DNA of 30,242 bases from JBLHHI01 sp047614125 (GCA_047614125.1 JBLHHI010000029.1:1-30242); one strand, 5' to 3'. Shown: positions 6,315-16,342, counted from the stretch's first letter. Numbers and translations: made by a program. Notes: generated by a model not told the origin, from the letters alone.

Positions 6315-7013
6315 ATGGGAAAAATTTCCAAAAAAAGAAAGGAAGCCCTTGCCAAGGTGGATAAAGAAAAACTTTATTCATTAAGTGAGGCATCAACTTT
6401 GGTGAAAGAAATATCGTACACCAAATTTGACGCATCTGTTGACTTAGATGTTAAATTAGGAGTAGATCCACGTCAAGCCAATCAAATGGTTAGGGGTGTT
6501 GCCACGCTTCCTCACGGAACGGGTAAAAATGTTCGAGTTTTAGTGCTTTGTTCTCCGGATAAGGAAGAAGAAGCTAAAGCTGCAGGAGCTGATCATGTTG
6601 GACTAGACGAATACATCGAGAAAATCTCGGGTGGATGGGTTGACATCGACGTAATCATTACCATGCCAAGTGTTATGGCCAAAATTGGCCGACTGGGACG
6701 AATTCTAGGACCTCGAAACCTAATGCCGAATCCGAAATCTGGAACCGTTACTATGGAAGTAGGCAAAGCCGTTGAAGAAGTTAAGGCGGGTAAAATTGAT
6801 TTTAAAGTTGATAAATCAGGAATCATTCACAGCTCCATCGGAAAGTCGTCGTTTACACACGATAAACTTGAAGAGAACGCTAAAGAATTTATTCAAACCT
6901 TGTACAGATTAAAGCCTTCTGCTTCAAAAGGCACTTATTTTCAATCCATTACCCTCTCAAGTACCATGAGCCCGGGCATTAAGATTGATGCTAAAACAAT
7001 TCCAGGTATCTAA
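6315..7013 (+). CDS. rplA: 50S ribosomal protein uL1
   Basis: A 232-residue uL1 forming the L1 stalk that guides deacylated tRNA out of the E site. Family features include the KFDASVDLDVKLGVDPRQANQ stretch, LPHGTGKNVRVLV, and the highly conserved GRLGRILGPRNLMPNPKSGTV signature (about residues 125-145). Length and ends are normal. It starts at ATG 6315 in an AT-rich context with no SD, 16 bases after rplK and 11 bases before rplJ. Confidence 0.97.
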   Translation: MGKISKKRKEALAKVDKEKLYSLSEASTLVKEISYTKFDASVDLDVKLGVDPRQANQMVRGVATLPHGTGKNVRVLVLCSPDKEEEAKAAGADHVGLDEYIEKISGGWVDIDVIITMPSVMAKIGRLGRILGPRNLMPNPKSGTVTMEVGKAVEEVKAGKIDFKVDKSGIIHSSIGKSSFTHDKLEENAKEFIQTLYRLKPSASKGTYFQSITLSSTMSPGIKIDAKTIPGI

Positions 7014-7024
7014 AGAGATTTAAG

Positions 7025-7546
7025 ATGACAAGAGAAGAAAAAAATCAAGTAATTGATCAACTCGTTGAAAGTTTCAACAAGTACGAATTTATATATGTTA
7101 CAGATAGTTCCGAATTAACGGCAAATGTAAACAACACCTTGCGACGTACTCTTCATAAAAACGGAGTTAAAATGCAAGTTGCTAAAAACACCTTAATCAG
7201 ACAAGCACTAGTGAGAGCTGAGAAAGATTGGGGTGATCTTACAGATACCTTAAAAGGAACTACGGCACTCTTATTCGCTTCCAATCCAAAAGCACCGGCA
7301 ATCGCAATTAAAGACTTTCGCAAGAAAGGCGACCGGCCTGTGTTGAAGGGTGCTTTTTTAGACAACAGTATTTACATTGGTGATGACCAATTAGAGCTTT
7401 TGTCGAATTACAAATCAAAAGAAGATTTGATCGGAGATATCATCGGATTGCTCCAATCACCTGCGAAAAATGTTATTTCTGCCCTTAGGTCTGGTGGAAG
7501 TACACTCTCAGGTCTTCTTCAAACTTTATCCGAAAAAGAGAATTAA
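7025..7546 (+). CDS. rplJ: 50S ribosomal protein uL10
   Basis: A 173-residue uL10, the base of the L7/L12 stalk. It begins MTREEKNQVIDQLVESFNKY and contains the RNA-binding LRRTLHKNGVKMQVAKNTLIRQAL segment. The C-terminal helical part (LLQSPAKNVISALRSGGSTLSGLLQTL) binds L7/L12 dimers. It lies 11 bases after rplA and 42 bases before rplL. In E. coli L10(L12)4 represses its own leader; the short gap here gives no obvious equivalent site. Confidence 0.95.
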   Translation: MTREEKNQVIDQLVESFNKYEFIYVTDSSELTANVNNTLRRTLHKNGVKMQVAKNTLIRQALVRAEKDWGDLTDTLKGTTALLFASNPKAPAIAIKDFRKKGDRPVLKGAFLDNSIYIGDDQLELLSNYKSKEDLIGDIIGLLQSPAKNVISALRSGGSTLSGLLQTLSEKEN

Positions 7547-7569
7547 TTCATTTATTAAAAATTTCACAC

Positions 7570-7583
7570 AACTATTAATAGTT
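7570..7583 (+). repeat. 14-base palindrome just before rplL
   Basis: AACTATTAATAGTT is a perfect inverted repeat ending 5 bases before the rplL ATG, in the 42-base rplJ-rplL gap. A local RNA fold could tune rplL translation, which must be about four-fold that of rplJ. This is inference, and the stem is AT-rich and weak. Confidence 0.3.
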
Positions 7584-7588
7584 TAAAA

Positions 7589-7966
7589 ATGGCAGACTTA
7601 AAAGAATTTGCAGAACAACTGGTAAACTTAACCGTAAAAGAAGTTAACGAATTAGCCGGTATTATGAAAGACGAATACGGAATCGAACCTGCTGCTGCTG
7701 CAGTTGCAGTTGCTGGCCCAGCCGCTGGTGCTAGTGCTGAGGCTGTTGAGGAGCAAACCGAATTCACAGTTATCTTGAAAAGCGCAGGCGCTTCTAAATT
7801 AACCGTAGTAAAAGTAGTTAAAGAACTTACTGGACTTGGTTTGAAAGAAGCAAAAGAAATCGTAGACGCAGCCCCTAAAGAGATCAAGGAAAATGTTTCT
7901 AAAGATGAAGCAGATGCATTAAAAGCTAAACTTGAAGAAGCTGGAGCTGAAGTTGAAGTTAAGTAA
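7589..7966 (+). CDS. rplL: 50S ribosomal protein bL12 (L7/L12)
   Basis: A 125-residue acidic stalk protein that recruits translation GTPases. The N-terminal dimerisation helices (residues 1-35) precede an Ala/Gly-rich hinge (about residues 36-55). The globular C-terminal domain is recognised by KLTVVKVVKELTGLGLKEAK and EIVDAAPKEIKE. Length and ends (AGAEVEVK) are normal. It lies 42 bases after rplJ and is followed by an attenuator-like hairpin before rpoB. A long opposite-strand frame (7564-8001) is a compositional shadow of this Ala-rich gene. Confidence 0.97.
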   Translation: MADLKEFAEQLVNLTVKEVNELAGIMKDEYGIEPAAAAVAVAGPAAGASAEAVEEQTEFTVILKSAGASKLTVVKVVKELTGLGLKEAKEIVDAAPKEIKENVSKDEADALKAKLEEAGAEVEVK

Positions 7967-7986
7967 TACGAACCCTTATAACGCAA

Positions 7987-8037
7987 TAGACCCCAGAGCA
8001 ATCTGAGGGTCTATCTGTGTTTATGTAGGTTTTTTTT
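7987..8037 (+). terminator. Hairpin between rplL and rpoB, possible attenuator
   Basis: TAGACCC-CAGA (7987-7997) pairs with TCTG-GGGTCTA (8002-8013, with A8006 bulged), giving 11 pairs closed by a GCAA (GNRA) tetraloop. A run of eight T's (8030-8037) follows 16 bases later, too far for a classic intrinsic terminator. This place commonly carries an attenuator or RNase III site that lowers rpoBC expression relative to rplJL. Confidence 0.6.
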
Positions 8038-8078
8038 AAAAGAGTGGTTAATTTTTCTCATATCTTAAATTTATAGCC

Positions 8079-11000
8079 TTGTCAAAAGTTCAAAATTCCG
8101 ACGGAAGAATAAATTTTGCTTCCATCCCTGAAATAATTGAATACCCAGATTTTCTGGATGTTCAAGTTAAATCATTTCAGGAATTTTTTCAGCTCGAAAC
8201 TTCTTCCGAAGATCGCGCCAATGAAGGCCTATACAAGGTTTTTAGTGAGAACTTTCCAATTACAGATACTCGAAATATCTTTGTTTTGGAGTTCTTGGAT
8301 TACTTCGTTGATCCACCAAGATACACCATGGATGAGTGTATCGATCGAGGTTTAACCTATGCGGTGCCTCTTAAAGCCAAGCTTAAGCTTTCATGTAACG
8401 ACATTGAACACGAAGATTTTGAAACCATCGTGCAGGATGTATACTTAGGTACCATCCCATATATGACACCCCGAGGTACCTTTATTATTAATGGTGCCGA
8501 ACGTGTAATCGTTTCGCAACTCCACCGTTCTCCAGGTGTATTCTTTGCTCAGTCGTACCACACCAACGGTACCAAGCTTTATTCAGCAAGGGTTATACCG
8601 TTTAAAGGGTCGTGGATCGAGTTTGCAACAGACGTAAACAACGTGATGTATGCCTACATCGATCGTAAAAAGAAATTCCCGGTTACTACCTTGTTGCGTG
8701 CCATTGGGTACGAAACCGATAAAGATATTCTCGACATCTTTGGCCTTGCCGAAGAATTGAAAGTATCCAAAGCGGCCTTAAAACGTTGCATTGGTCGTAA
8801 ACTGGCCGCAAGAGTTCTGAGATCTTGGATCGAGGATTTTGTGGATGAAGATACTGGAGAGGTTGTTTCTATTGAACGAAACGAGGTGATCATTGAACGT
8901 GATACCTTCCTTTCGGAAGAACACATTGATGAGATCTTAGACTCAGGTGTTAAAACCGTAATTTTAAGTAATGAGGCCGATAACAAGAATGATTTTGCCA
9001 TCATTCACAACACGCTTCAAAAAGATACTTCCAACAGTGGTAAAGAAGCGGTAGAACACATCTATCGTCAATTGAGAAATACTGATCCACCAGATGAAGA
9101 AACCGCTCGTGGTATCATTGACCGATTGTTTTTCTCTGATAAAAGATACGATCTTGGAGATGTTGGACGATATAGAATTAACAAAAAGTTAAAACTAAAT
9201 ACGTCGGAAGATACTAAGGTATTAACCAACGACGATATCATTTCGATCATCCGTTACCTCATTGAATTGAGTAACTCAAGAACGGACGTTGATGATATTG
9301 ATCACTTGAGTAACAGACGTGTACGTACAGTTGGAGAACAATTGTATGCTCAGTTTGGAGTTGGATTGGCACGCATGGCCAGAACAATTCGCGAGCGTAT
9401 GAACATTCGCGACAACGAAGTATTTACACCAACCGACTTGATCAACGCAAGAACACTTTCTTCGGTAATCAACTCGTTCTTTGGAACAAATCAGTTGTCT
9501 CAGTTTATGGATCAAACCAATCCACTGGCTGAAATTACACACAAAAGAAGAATGTCGGCCTTAGGGCCCGGTGGTCTTTCAAGAGATCGAGCTGGATTTG
9601 AGGTTCGTGACGTGCATTATACCCACTACGGTAGGTTGTGTACTATTGAAACTCCGGAGGGACCAAACATTGGTTTGATATCTTCGCTTTGTGTTCATGC
9701 AAAAATTAACAGCATGGGCTTCATCGAAACGCCATATCGTAAGGTTACGGATGGTAAGGTTTCGAATGGAGTTACCTACCTTAGTGCGGAGGAAGAAGAT
9801 ACCAAAATTATTGCTCAGGCAAATGCACCGTTAAACGATAAGGGTGCTTTTTCTGGAACAGATGTAAAAGCAAGAAATGAGGGAGATTTTCCGATTGTAA
9901 AACCGGGAGAAGTTGACTTTATGGACGTTGCCCCGAATCAAATTGTTTCGATTGCGGCTTCACTTATTCCTTTCTTAGAGCATGATGATGCCAACCGTGC
10001 CTTGATGGGCTCGAATATGCAGCGTCAAGCCGTTCCTTTACTTCGACCAGAAGCTCCAATTGTTGGAACAGGATTGGAAGGCAAAATTGCCAGAGATTCT
10101 CGAAACCTTATTAATTCGGAAGGCAATGGTGTTATCGAATACGTTGATTCAAATGAAATTCGCGTTCGGTATGATTTGTCGGAAGAAGAAGCGTTGATTT
10201 CGTTTACCGGAGAGGTTAAATCGTATCGTTTGATTAAGTTCCAACGAACGAATCAAAATACGTCCATTAACCTTCGCCCAATTGTTAAAAAAGGCGACCG
10301 TGTTAAAAAAGGACAAGTACTTTGCGATGGTTACGCCACCGAACAAGGTGAATTGGCCTTGGGAAGAAACTTGAAAGTTGCGTTTATGCCTTGGCAAGGA
10401 TACAACTTTGAGGATGCAATTGTAATTTCTGAAAAGGTTGTGAAGGATGATTATTATACATCCATACACATCGTTGAATATGAATTGGAAGTTCGAGACA
10501 CCAAGCGTGGTGAGGAAGAATTGACGAACGATATTCCAAACGTAAGTGAAGAAGCAACAAAAAACTTAGATGAAAACGGACTAATCCGTGTTGGAGCTCG
10601 AGTTAAAGAAGGCGACATCCTGATTGGTAAGATTACACCTAAAGGCGAATCAGAACCTTCTCCTGAAGAAAAGTTACTTCGTGCAATCTTTGGTGATAAA
10701 GCGGGTGACGTTAAGGACGCAAGTTTGAAAGCCTCGCCATCTACCGAAGGTATTGTTATTGACAAGAAACTTTTCTCGCGAGTTAAGAAGGATAAAACGG
10801 CAAAGGCCGACGATAAAGTGAAGTTGGCCAAATTGGACGGTGAGCATGATAAAAATCTTGCGAAACTTAAAAGTCTTTTGGTTGAAAAACTCTTTAAGGT
10901 GGTGAACGGAAGAACTTCGCAAGGAGTTAATAACGTATACTTCGAAGAGATCATTCCAAAAGGAACCAAGTTCACACAAAAGAACATTTCTGAAGTTGAT

Positions 11001-11885
11001 TTTAGCTCTGTTTCATACAATGGTTGGACAGCAGATGATGGCAAGAACAAATTGATAGCCGACATCTTGAACAACTACAAGTTCCGTTTAAATGAGGTTA
11101 CCACCGAATACAAACGCGAGCATTTTGCGATTAGCGTTGGAGATGAATTGCCAACCGGCATTTTGCAACTCGCTAAGGTTTATCTCGCTAAAAAACGTAA
11201 GCTAAAAGTGGGTGATAAGATGGCTGGACGCCACGGAAACAAGGGTATTGTTGCCAAGATTGTTCCAGAAGCGGATATGCCTTTCTTGGAGGATGGAACT
11301 CCAGTAGATATTGTATTGAATCCTTTGGGCGTACCATCGCGTATGAACCTTGGCCAGATTTACGAAACCGTTTTAGGTTGGGCAGGAAAAGAACTTGGAT
11401 TAAAGTTTGCAACACCAATTTTTGATGGCGCATCGGAGGCCGATATTAACGCCTACGTTGAAAAAGCCGGCATTCCACACATGGGTTCTACCTATTTGTA
11501 CAATGGGTTAACCGGTGAGCGATTTGATCAAAGAACAACCGTAGGTATTATCTACATGCTGAAACTTGGTCACATGGTTGATGATAAGATGCACGCACGT
11601 TCCATTGGGCCATACTCGCTTATTACTCAACAGCCGTTGGGGGGTAAAGCTCAGTTTGGTGGACAGCGTTTTGGTGAGATGGAGGTTTGGGCTTTGGAAG
11701 CATTTGGTGCAGCAAACATCCTACGCGAAATATTAACCGTTAAATCGGATGATATTGTAGGTAGAGCTAAAACCTATGAAGCCATTGTTAAAGGAGACAA
11801 CAGCGTTGAGCCTGGCTTGCCAGAATCGTTTAATGTATTGCTCCACGAACTACGTGGTCTTGGATTGGAAATTACTTTTGATTAA
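8079..11885 (+). CDS. rpoB: DNA-directed RNA polymerase subunit beta
   Basis: A 1268-residue beta subunit, the usual Bacteroidota size. The N-terminal NFASIPEIIEYPDFLDVQVKSF stretch, the lobe, the rifampicin-region segment NQLSQFMDQTNPLAEITHKRR, THYGRLC-IETPEGPNIGL, the GDKMAGRHGNKG catalytic segment and the C-terminal LLHELRGLGLEITFD are all present. The start is TTG at 8079: the next in-frame ATG lies deep inside the conserved N-terminus, and MSKVQNSDGRINFA aligns with family starts. Key rifampicin-pocket residues (the Asp of FMDQ, the His of THKRR, the Ser of SALGP) are the susceptible type. One substitution is visible: Thr522 replaces the Pro of CPIETPEG. rpoC follows after 62 bases. Confidence 0.97.
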   Translation: MSKVQNSDGRINFASIPEIIEYPDFLDVQVKSFQEFFQLETSSEDRANEGLYKVFSENFPITDTRNIFVLEFLDYFVDPPRYTMDECIDRGLTYAVPLKAKLKLSCNDIEHEDFETIVQDVYLGTIPYMTPRGTFIINGAERVIVSQLHRSPGVFFAQSYHTNGTKLYSARVIPFKGSWIEFATDVNNVMYAYIDRKKKFPVTTLLRAIGYETDKDILDIFGLAEELKVSKAALKRCIGRKLAARVLRSWIEDFVDEDTGEVVSIERNEVIIERDTFLSEEHIDEILDSGVKTVILSNEADNKNDFAIIHNTLQKDTSNSGKEAVEHIYRQLRNTDPPDEETARGIIDRLFFSDKRYDLGDVGRYRINKKLKLNTSEDTKVLTNDDIISIIRYLIELSNSRTDVDDIDHLSNRRVRTVGEQLYAQFGVGLARMARTIRERMNIRDNEVFTPTDLINARTLSSVINSFFGTNQLSQFMDQTNPLAEITHKRRMSALGPGGLSRDRAGFEVRDVHYTHYGRLCTIETPEGPNIGLISSLCVHAKINSMGFIETPYRKVTDGKVSNGVTYLSAEEEDTKIIAQANAPLNDKGAFSGTDVKARNEGDFPIVKPGEVDFMDVAPNQIVSIAASLIPFLEHDDANRALMGSNMQRQAVPLLRPEAPIVGTGLEGKIARDSRNLINSEGNGVIEYVDSNEIRVRYDLSEEEALISFTGEVKSYRLIKFQRTNQNTSINLRPIVKKGDRVKKGQVLCDGYATEQGELALGRNLKVAFMPWQGYNFEDAIVISEKVVKDDYYTSIHIVEYELEVRDTKRGEEELTNDIPNVSEEATKNLDENGLIRVGARVKEGDILIGKITPKGESEPSPEEKLLRAIFGDKAGDVKDASLKASPSTEGIVIDKKLFSRVKKDKTAKADDKVKLAKLDGEHDKNLAKLKSLLVEKLFKVVNGRTSQGVNNVYFEEIIPKGTKFTQKNISEVDFSSVSYNGWTADDGKNKLIADILNNYKFRLNEVTTEYKREHFAISVGDELPTGILQLAKVYLAKKRKLKVGDKMAGRHGNKGIVAKIVPEADMPFLEDGTPVDIVLNPLGVPSRMNLGQIYETVLGWAGKELGLKFATPIFDGASEADINAYVEKAGIPHMGSTYLYNGLTGERFDQRTTVGIIYMLKLGHMVDDKMHARSIGPYSLITQQPLGGKAQFGGQRFGEMEVWALEAFGAANILREILTVKSDDIVGRAKTYEAIVKGDNSVEPGLPESFNVLLHELRGLGLEITFD

Positions 11886-11947
11886 TCAATCGTATCCAAA
11901 ACAAGAAAGTTCAATTAATTGTAAACCTGAATTAGAAGAAAGCAAAG

Positions 11948-14900
11948 ATGTCTTACAATAGAAAAGATCAAAAAATAAAAAGTAACTTTAAAACGATTCG
12001 AATTGGATTGTCTTCTCCGGAAATCATCCTACAACGTTCGCATGGTGAAGTTACTAAGCCAGAGACCATTAACTATCGTTCGTACAAACCGGAAATGGGT
12101 GGTTTGTTTTGTGAACGAATTTTTGGTCCTGTAAAGGATTACGAATGTCATTGCGGTAAATACAAGCGAATTCGATATAAAGGAATCGTTTGTGATCGAT
12201 GTGGTGTTGAAGTAACTGAGAAGAAAGTGCGTCGAGAACGAATGGGTCACATTGAGCTCGTTGTTCCAATAGCACATATTTGGTACTTCCGTTCGCTTCC
12301 AAACAAAATAGGTTATTTGCTTGGCTTGCCATCCAAGAAATTGGATATGATTATTTACTACGAACGTTATGTAGTAATTAATCCTGGCACCAAGGTCGAT
12401 GATGGAATCAATTACTTAGACTTCCTTACAGAAGAAGAATACCTTGATATCCTAGATAGTTTACCAAAAGAAAACCAATACTTAGAGGATGATGATCCAA
12501 ATAAATTTGTTGCTAAAATGGGCGCGGGTGCAATTTGGGATTTGCTTTCAAGATTAAAGTTGGATGAATTATCGTACGATCTTCGTCACCAAGCAGCCAA
12601 CGAAACTTCACAACAAAGAAAGGCGGAAGCCCTTAAGCGTTTGAAGGTTATTGAAGGCTTTAGAGATGCAAACTCTCGCTTCGAAAACAAGCCGGAGTGG
12701 ATGATTATGAAGATATTACCGGTTATTCCACCGGAACTTCGTCCGCTGGTACCTTTGGATGGTGGCCGTTTTGCGACCAGTGATTTGAACGACTTATATC
12801 GTCGGGTAATTATCCGAAACAATCGTTTGAAACGACTCATGGAAATCAAAGCTCCTGAAGTAATCCTTCGAAATGAGAAGAGAATGCTTCAAGAAGCAGT
12901 AGATAGTTTATTGGATAATACGCGTAGAGCCAATGCGGTTAAAGCAAGTGGTAACAGACCGTTGAAGTCTTTAAGTGATATGCTAAAAGGGAAGCAAGGT
13001 CGTTTCCGCCAGAACTTATTGGGTAAACGTGTTGATTACTCTGGCCGTTCTGTTATTGTAGTTGGACCAACGCTTAAATTAAGTGAGTGTGGATTGCCAA
13101 AGGCAATGGCTTCAGAATTGTTTAAGCCATTTATCATCCGAAAACTCATTGAACGAGGAATTGTTAAAACCGTTAAATCGGCTAAGAAAATTGTGGATCG
13201 TAAAGATCCAGTAATATGGGAAATCCTTGAAAATATCTTAAAAGGGCATCCGATATTGCTTAACCGTGCTCCAACGCTGCACAGATTGGGTATTCAAGCC
13301 TTCCAACCGAAATTGGTTGAGGGTAAGGCCATTCGACTGCACCCATTGGTTTGTACAGGCTTTAATGCGGATTTTGACGGGGATCAAATGGCGGTTCACG
13401 TACCCTTGGGTAATGCAGCCGTATTGGAGGCCCAAATCTTAATGCTTGCTCCACATAACATTCTAAACCCTGCCAACGGTGCGCCAATTGCAGTGCCATC
13501 GCAAGACATGGTTTTGGGATTATATTATTTAACCAAGCAAAGAATAAGCACACCAGAAAAACCTGTTAAAGGCGAGGGACTTATTTTTTACAGCAAGGAT
13601 GAAATGACCATTGCTCACAATGAGGGCAGAGCAGATCTTCACGCAATGATCAAGGTTAAAACCCAGGTTGTTGAAAAAGGTGAATTGATTGAAAAAATAA
13701 TTGATACTACGGTTGGACGAGTGATTTTTAATCAATTCGTACCACCGCAAATGGGCTTTATCAATGCTTTATTAACCAAGAAATCGCTTAGAAACATCAT
13801 CGGCGATATGGTGAAAGAAGTGGGTATAGCCTTTACTTCTGAATTCTTGGATAACATTAAGGATCTTGGGTTTAGATACTCATTTACGGGAGGATTATCC
13901 TTTAGTATTAACGATGTAGTTCAACCGGATGAAAAGGATGAACTCATCCAATCAGCTAAAAATGAAGTTGCCGAGATTTGGTCGAATTACAACAACGGCT
14001 TTATCACGAACAATGAGCGTTACAACCAAGTAATTGACGTTTGGACGCGTATCAACTCCAGAGTATCGGATGCGTTGATCACCAAGTTGACCAACGATGA
14101 TCAAGGGTTTAACCCAATTTATATGATGCTTGACTCAGGGGCGAGGGGTTCGAAAGAACAAATTCGTCAGCTGGGAGGAATGCGGGGTCTGATGGCCAAG
14201 CCGCAGAAAAAGACAGGTCACGGTGGCACCGGTGAGATTATTGAGAATCCGATTCTTTCTAATTTCCGAGAAGGTCTATCGATTCTTGAGTACTTTATTT
14301 CTACACACGGTGCGCGGAAAGGACTGGCGGATACGGCTTTGAAAACGGCGGATGCGGGTTACTTAACTCGACGTTTGCACGACGTTGCTCAAGACGTGGT
14401 AATCACGAATAATGATTGTGAAACACTTCGTGGGTTAGAAATTTCAGCGCTTAAAGAAAACGAGGAAATTGTTGAGAGCTTATACGATCGAATTTTAGGT
14501 AGAACCAACTTGCATGACATCGAAGATCCTACTACAGGTGAGGTGATTTTGAAAGCAGGGAGTGAAATTACCGAAGAGTCTGCAACTCGTATTGAAGAGG
14601 TTGGAATTGAACGCATTGAATTGCGATCAGTTATGACGTGCGAATCGAAACGCGGCGTGTGTGCTCGTTGCTATGGCAGAAGTTTGGCAACAGGAAGAAT
14701 GGTTCAAGCGGGTGAAGCCGTTGGGGTTATTGCTGCTCAATCTATTGGAGAGCCTGGAACACAGCTTACATTGAGAACGTTCCACGTTGGGGGTACTGCG
14801 TCGAACATTGCTTCTGAATCAGAAATGCGTATAAAGGTGGCAGGCGTTCTTGAGTTTGACGAGATTAAAACCGTTTCTAAGGTTGCTGCTGATGGCGATA

Positions 14901-16276
14901 AACAAGAAATCATCATTGGTAGATCGGGCGAGATAAAGATCATCCACCCCAAAACCAAAGAACTTTTAAATACGATGAACATTCCTTATGGATCAATTCT
15001 TAAGTCTAAAAATGGCGAGAAGGTTGAAAAAGGAGATTTGGTTTGTTCATGGGATCCATATAACGCGGTGATTATTAGTGATAAAGAGGGACAAATTGTG
15101 TTCAAAGACATCATTGAAAACATCACGTTTAAAGAGGAGATGGATGAGCAAACGGGCTTTAAGGAAAAAGTATTGATCGAGAACAGAGACAAAAAACTCG
15201 TTCCCGCAGTACTTTTAGTAGATAAGAAAGGTGAAGTCATTAAAGAATTTAACCTACCGGTTGGTGCCTACATTTCAGTGAGAGAAAAAGACAAGATTAA
15301 AGGCGGAACGATCATCTCTAAAATTCCTCGAGTTTTAGGTAAAACAGGGGATATTACTGGGGGACTTCCTAGGGTAACAGAACTTTTCGAAGCTCGTAAC
15401 CCTTCAAATCCTGCAGTAGTTTCTGAGATCGATGGAGTGGTAACCTATGGTGGCATTAAACGTGGTAACCGTGAGATTATGATTGAATCGAAAGAAGGTG
15501 TTCAGAAAAAATACCTGGTTTCGCTTTCAAAGCACATTTTGGTTCAAGACAACGATTTTGTTAAAGCGGGAACTCCACTTTCGGATGGTTCGATTACACC
15601 AAAAGACATCTTGGCCATTGAAGGTCCAAGCGCGGTTCACCGTTATATTGTAAATGGTATTCAAGAAGTTTATCGTTTACAAGGCGTTAAAATTAACGAC
15701 AAGCACATCGAAGTTATTGTTCGGCAAATGATGCAGAAGGTAACGATCGTTGATCCAGGAGATACCAAGTTCTTGGAAGGCGAAGGTGTTGACAAGCTGG
15801 TGTTTAAAGATGAGAACGATTGGATTTACGACAAAAAAGTTGTGACCGATCCGGGAGAGTCTACCGAACTAAAAGCGGGTCAGATTGTTAGTCTTAGAAA
15901 GTTGCGTGATGCAAACTCGGTTTTAAAGCGTAAAGACTTAAAACCAGTAGTTGTTCGCGATGCCGTACCAGCTACATCAGAGCCCTTGCTAATGGGTATT
16001 ACCAAAGCTTCTTTGGGCACGCAGAGTTTCATGTCAGCTGCTTCCTTCCAGGAAACAACCAAAGTATTGAACGAAGCGGCCATCGCAGGTAAGGTGGATG
16101 AAATGACTGGTTTGAAAGAAAACGTAATTGTGGGTCACCTAATTCCTGCAGGAACAGGTCTTCGCCAATATGAAAACATCATCGTAGGATCGAAAGAAGA
16201 ATACGATTTATTGATGAGTTCTAAAGAGGAAGAAGATTCTGAAACTGTTGGTGAGGTTGGAGCATTGAACGGGTAA
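11948..16276 (+). CDS. rpoC: DNA-directed RNA polymerase subunit beta'
   Basis: A 1442-residue beta' subunit. The first zinc site is C67, C69, C82, C85 (CHC then CDRC). The catalytic Mg-binding motif NADFDGD is at residues 473-479. The second zinc site is C824, C898, C905, C908. The bridge-helix/trigger-loop region (EPGTQLTLRTFHVGG) and the C-terminal LIPAGTGLRQYENI segment are intact. It starts at ATG 11948, 62 bases after rpoB, and ends in an acidic tail. A strong intrinsic terminator follows within 25 bases and closes the block. Confidence 0.98.
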   Translation: MSYNRKDQKIKSNFKTIRIGLSSPEIILQRSHGEVTKPETINYRSYKPEMGGLFCERIFGPVKDYECHCGKYKRIRYKGIVCDRCGVEVTEKKVRRERMGHIELVVPIAHIWYFRSLPNKIGYLLGLPSKKLDMIIYYERYVVINPGTKVDDGINYLDFLTEEEYLDILDSLPKENQYLEDDDPNKFVAKMGAGAIWDLLSRLKLDELSYDLRHQAANETSQQRKAEALKRLKVIEGFRDANSRFENKPEWMIMKILPVIPPELRPLVPLDGGRFATSDLNDLYRRVIIRNNRLKRLMEIKAPEVILRNEKRMLQEAVDSLLDNTRRANAVKASGNRPLKSLSDMLKGKQGRFRQNLLGKRVDYSGRSVIVVGPTLKLSECGLPKAMASELFKPFIIRKLIERGIVKTVKSAKKIVDRKDPVIWEILENILKGHPILLNRAPTLHRLGIQAFQPKLVEGKAIRLHPLVCTGFNADFDGDQMAVHVPLGNAAVLEAQILMLAPHNILNPANGAPIAVPSQDMVLGLYYLTKQRISTPEKPVKGEGLIFYSKDEMTIAHNEGRADLHAMIKVKTQVVEKGELIEKIIDTTVGRVIFNQFVPPQMGFINALLTKKSLRNIIGDMVKEVGIAFTSEFLDNIKDLGFRYSFTGGLSFSINDVVQPDEKDELIQSAKNEVAEIWSNYNNGFITNNERYNQVIDVWTRINSRVSDALITKLTNDDQGFNPIYMMLDSGARGSKEQIRQLGGMRGLMAKPQKKTGHGGTGEIIENPILSNFREGLSILEYFISTHGARKGLADTALKTADAGYLTRRLHDVAQDVVITNNDCETLRGLEISALKENEEIVESLYDRILGRTNLHDIEDPTTGEVILKAGSEITEESATRIEEVGIERIELRSVMTCESKRGVCARCYGRSLATGRMVQAGEAVGVIAAQSIGEPGTQLTLRTFHVGGTASNIASESEMRIKVAGVLEFDEIKTVSKVAADGDKQEIIIGRSGEIKIIHPKTKELLNTMNIPYGSILKSKNGEKVEKGDLVCSWDPYNAVIISDKEGQIVFKDIIENITFKEEMDEQTGFKEKVLIENRDKKLVPAVLLVDKKGEVIKEFNLPVGAYISVREKDKIKGGTIISKIPRVLGKTGDITGGLPRVTELFEARNPSNPAVVSEIDGVVTYGGIKRGNREIMIESKEGVQKKYLVSLSKHILVQDNDFVKAGTPLSDGSITPKDILAIEGPSAVHRYIVNGIQEVYRLQGVKINDKHIEVIVRQMMQKVTIVDPGDTKFLEGEGVDKLVFKDENDWIYDKKVVTDPGESTELKAGQIVSLRKLRDANSVLKRKDLKPVVVRDAVPATSEPLLMGITKASLGTQSFMSAASFQETTKVLNEAAIAGKVDEMTGLKENVIVGHLIPAGTGLRQYENIIVGSKEEYDLLMSSKEEEDSETVGEVGALNG

Positions 16277-16298
16277 AAATAATTTTAATATTATCTTT

Positions 16299-16327
16299 AA
16301 TGCCCCGATAACCTCGGGGCATTTTTT
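16299..16327 (+). terminator. Intrinsic terminator after rpoC
   Basis: AATGCCCCGA (16299-16308) and TCGGGGCATT (16314-16323) form a 10-bp stem with loop TAACC, and T's continue to 16327. It is GC-rich at the core and a textbook Rho-independent terminator. The next gene starts only 16 bases later, so that gene probably depends on read-through or an overlapping promoter. Confidence 0.9.
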
Positions 16328-16342
16328 GTAAATTTTATAACT

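Noticed and set aside
7564..8001. 145-residue minus-strand open frame opposite rplL
   Set aside because: It is the mirror of the Ala/Val/Lys-rich rplL codons, giving a Ser/Ala-rich low-complexity product; rplL is certain on the other strand.
10454..11074. 206-residue minus-strand open frame inside rpoB
   Set aside because: Serine-rich shadow of the conserved beta subunit; no independent support.
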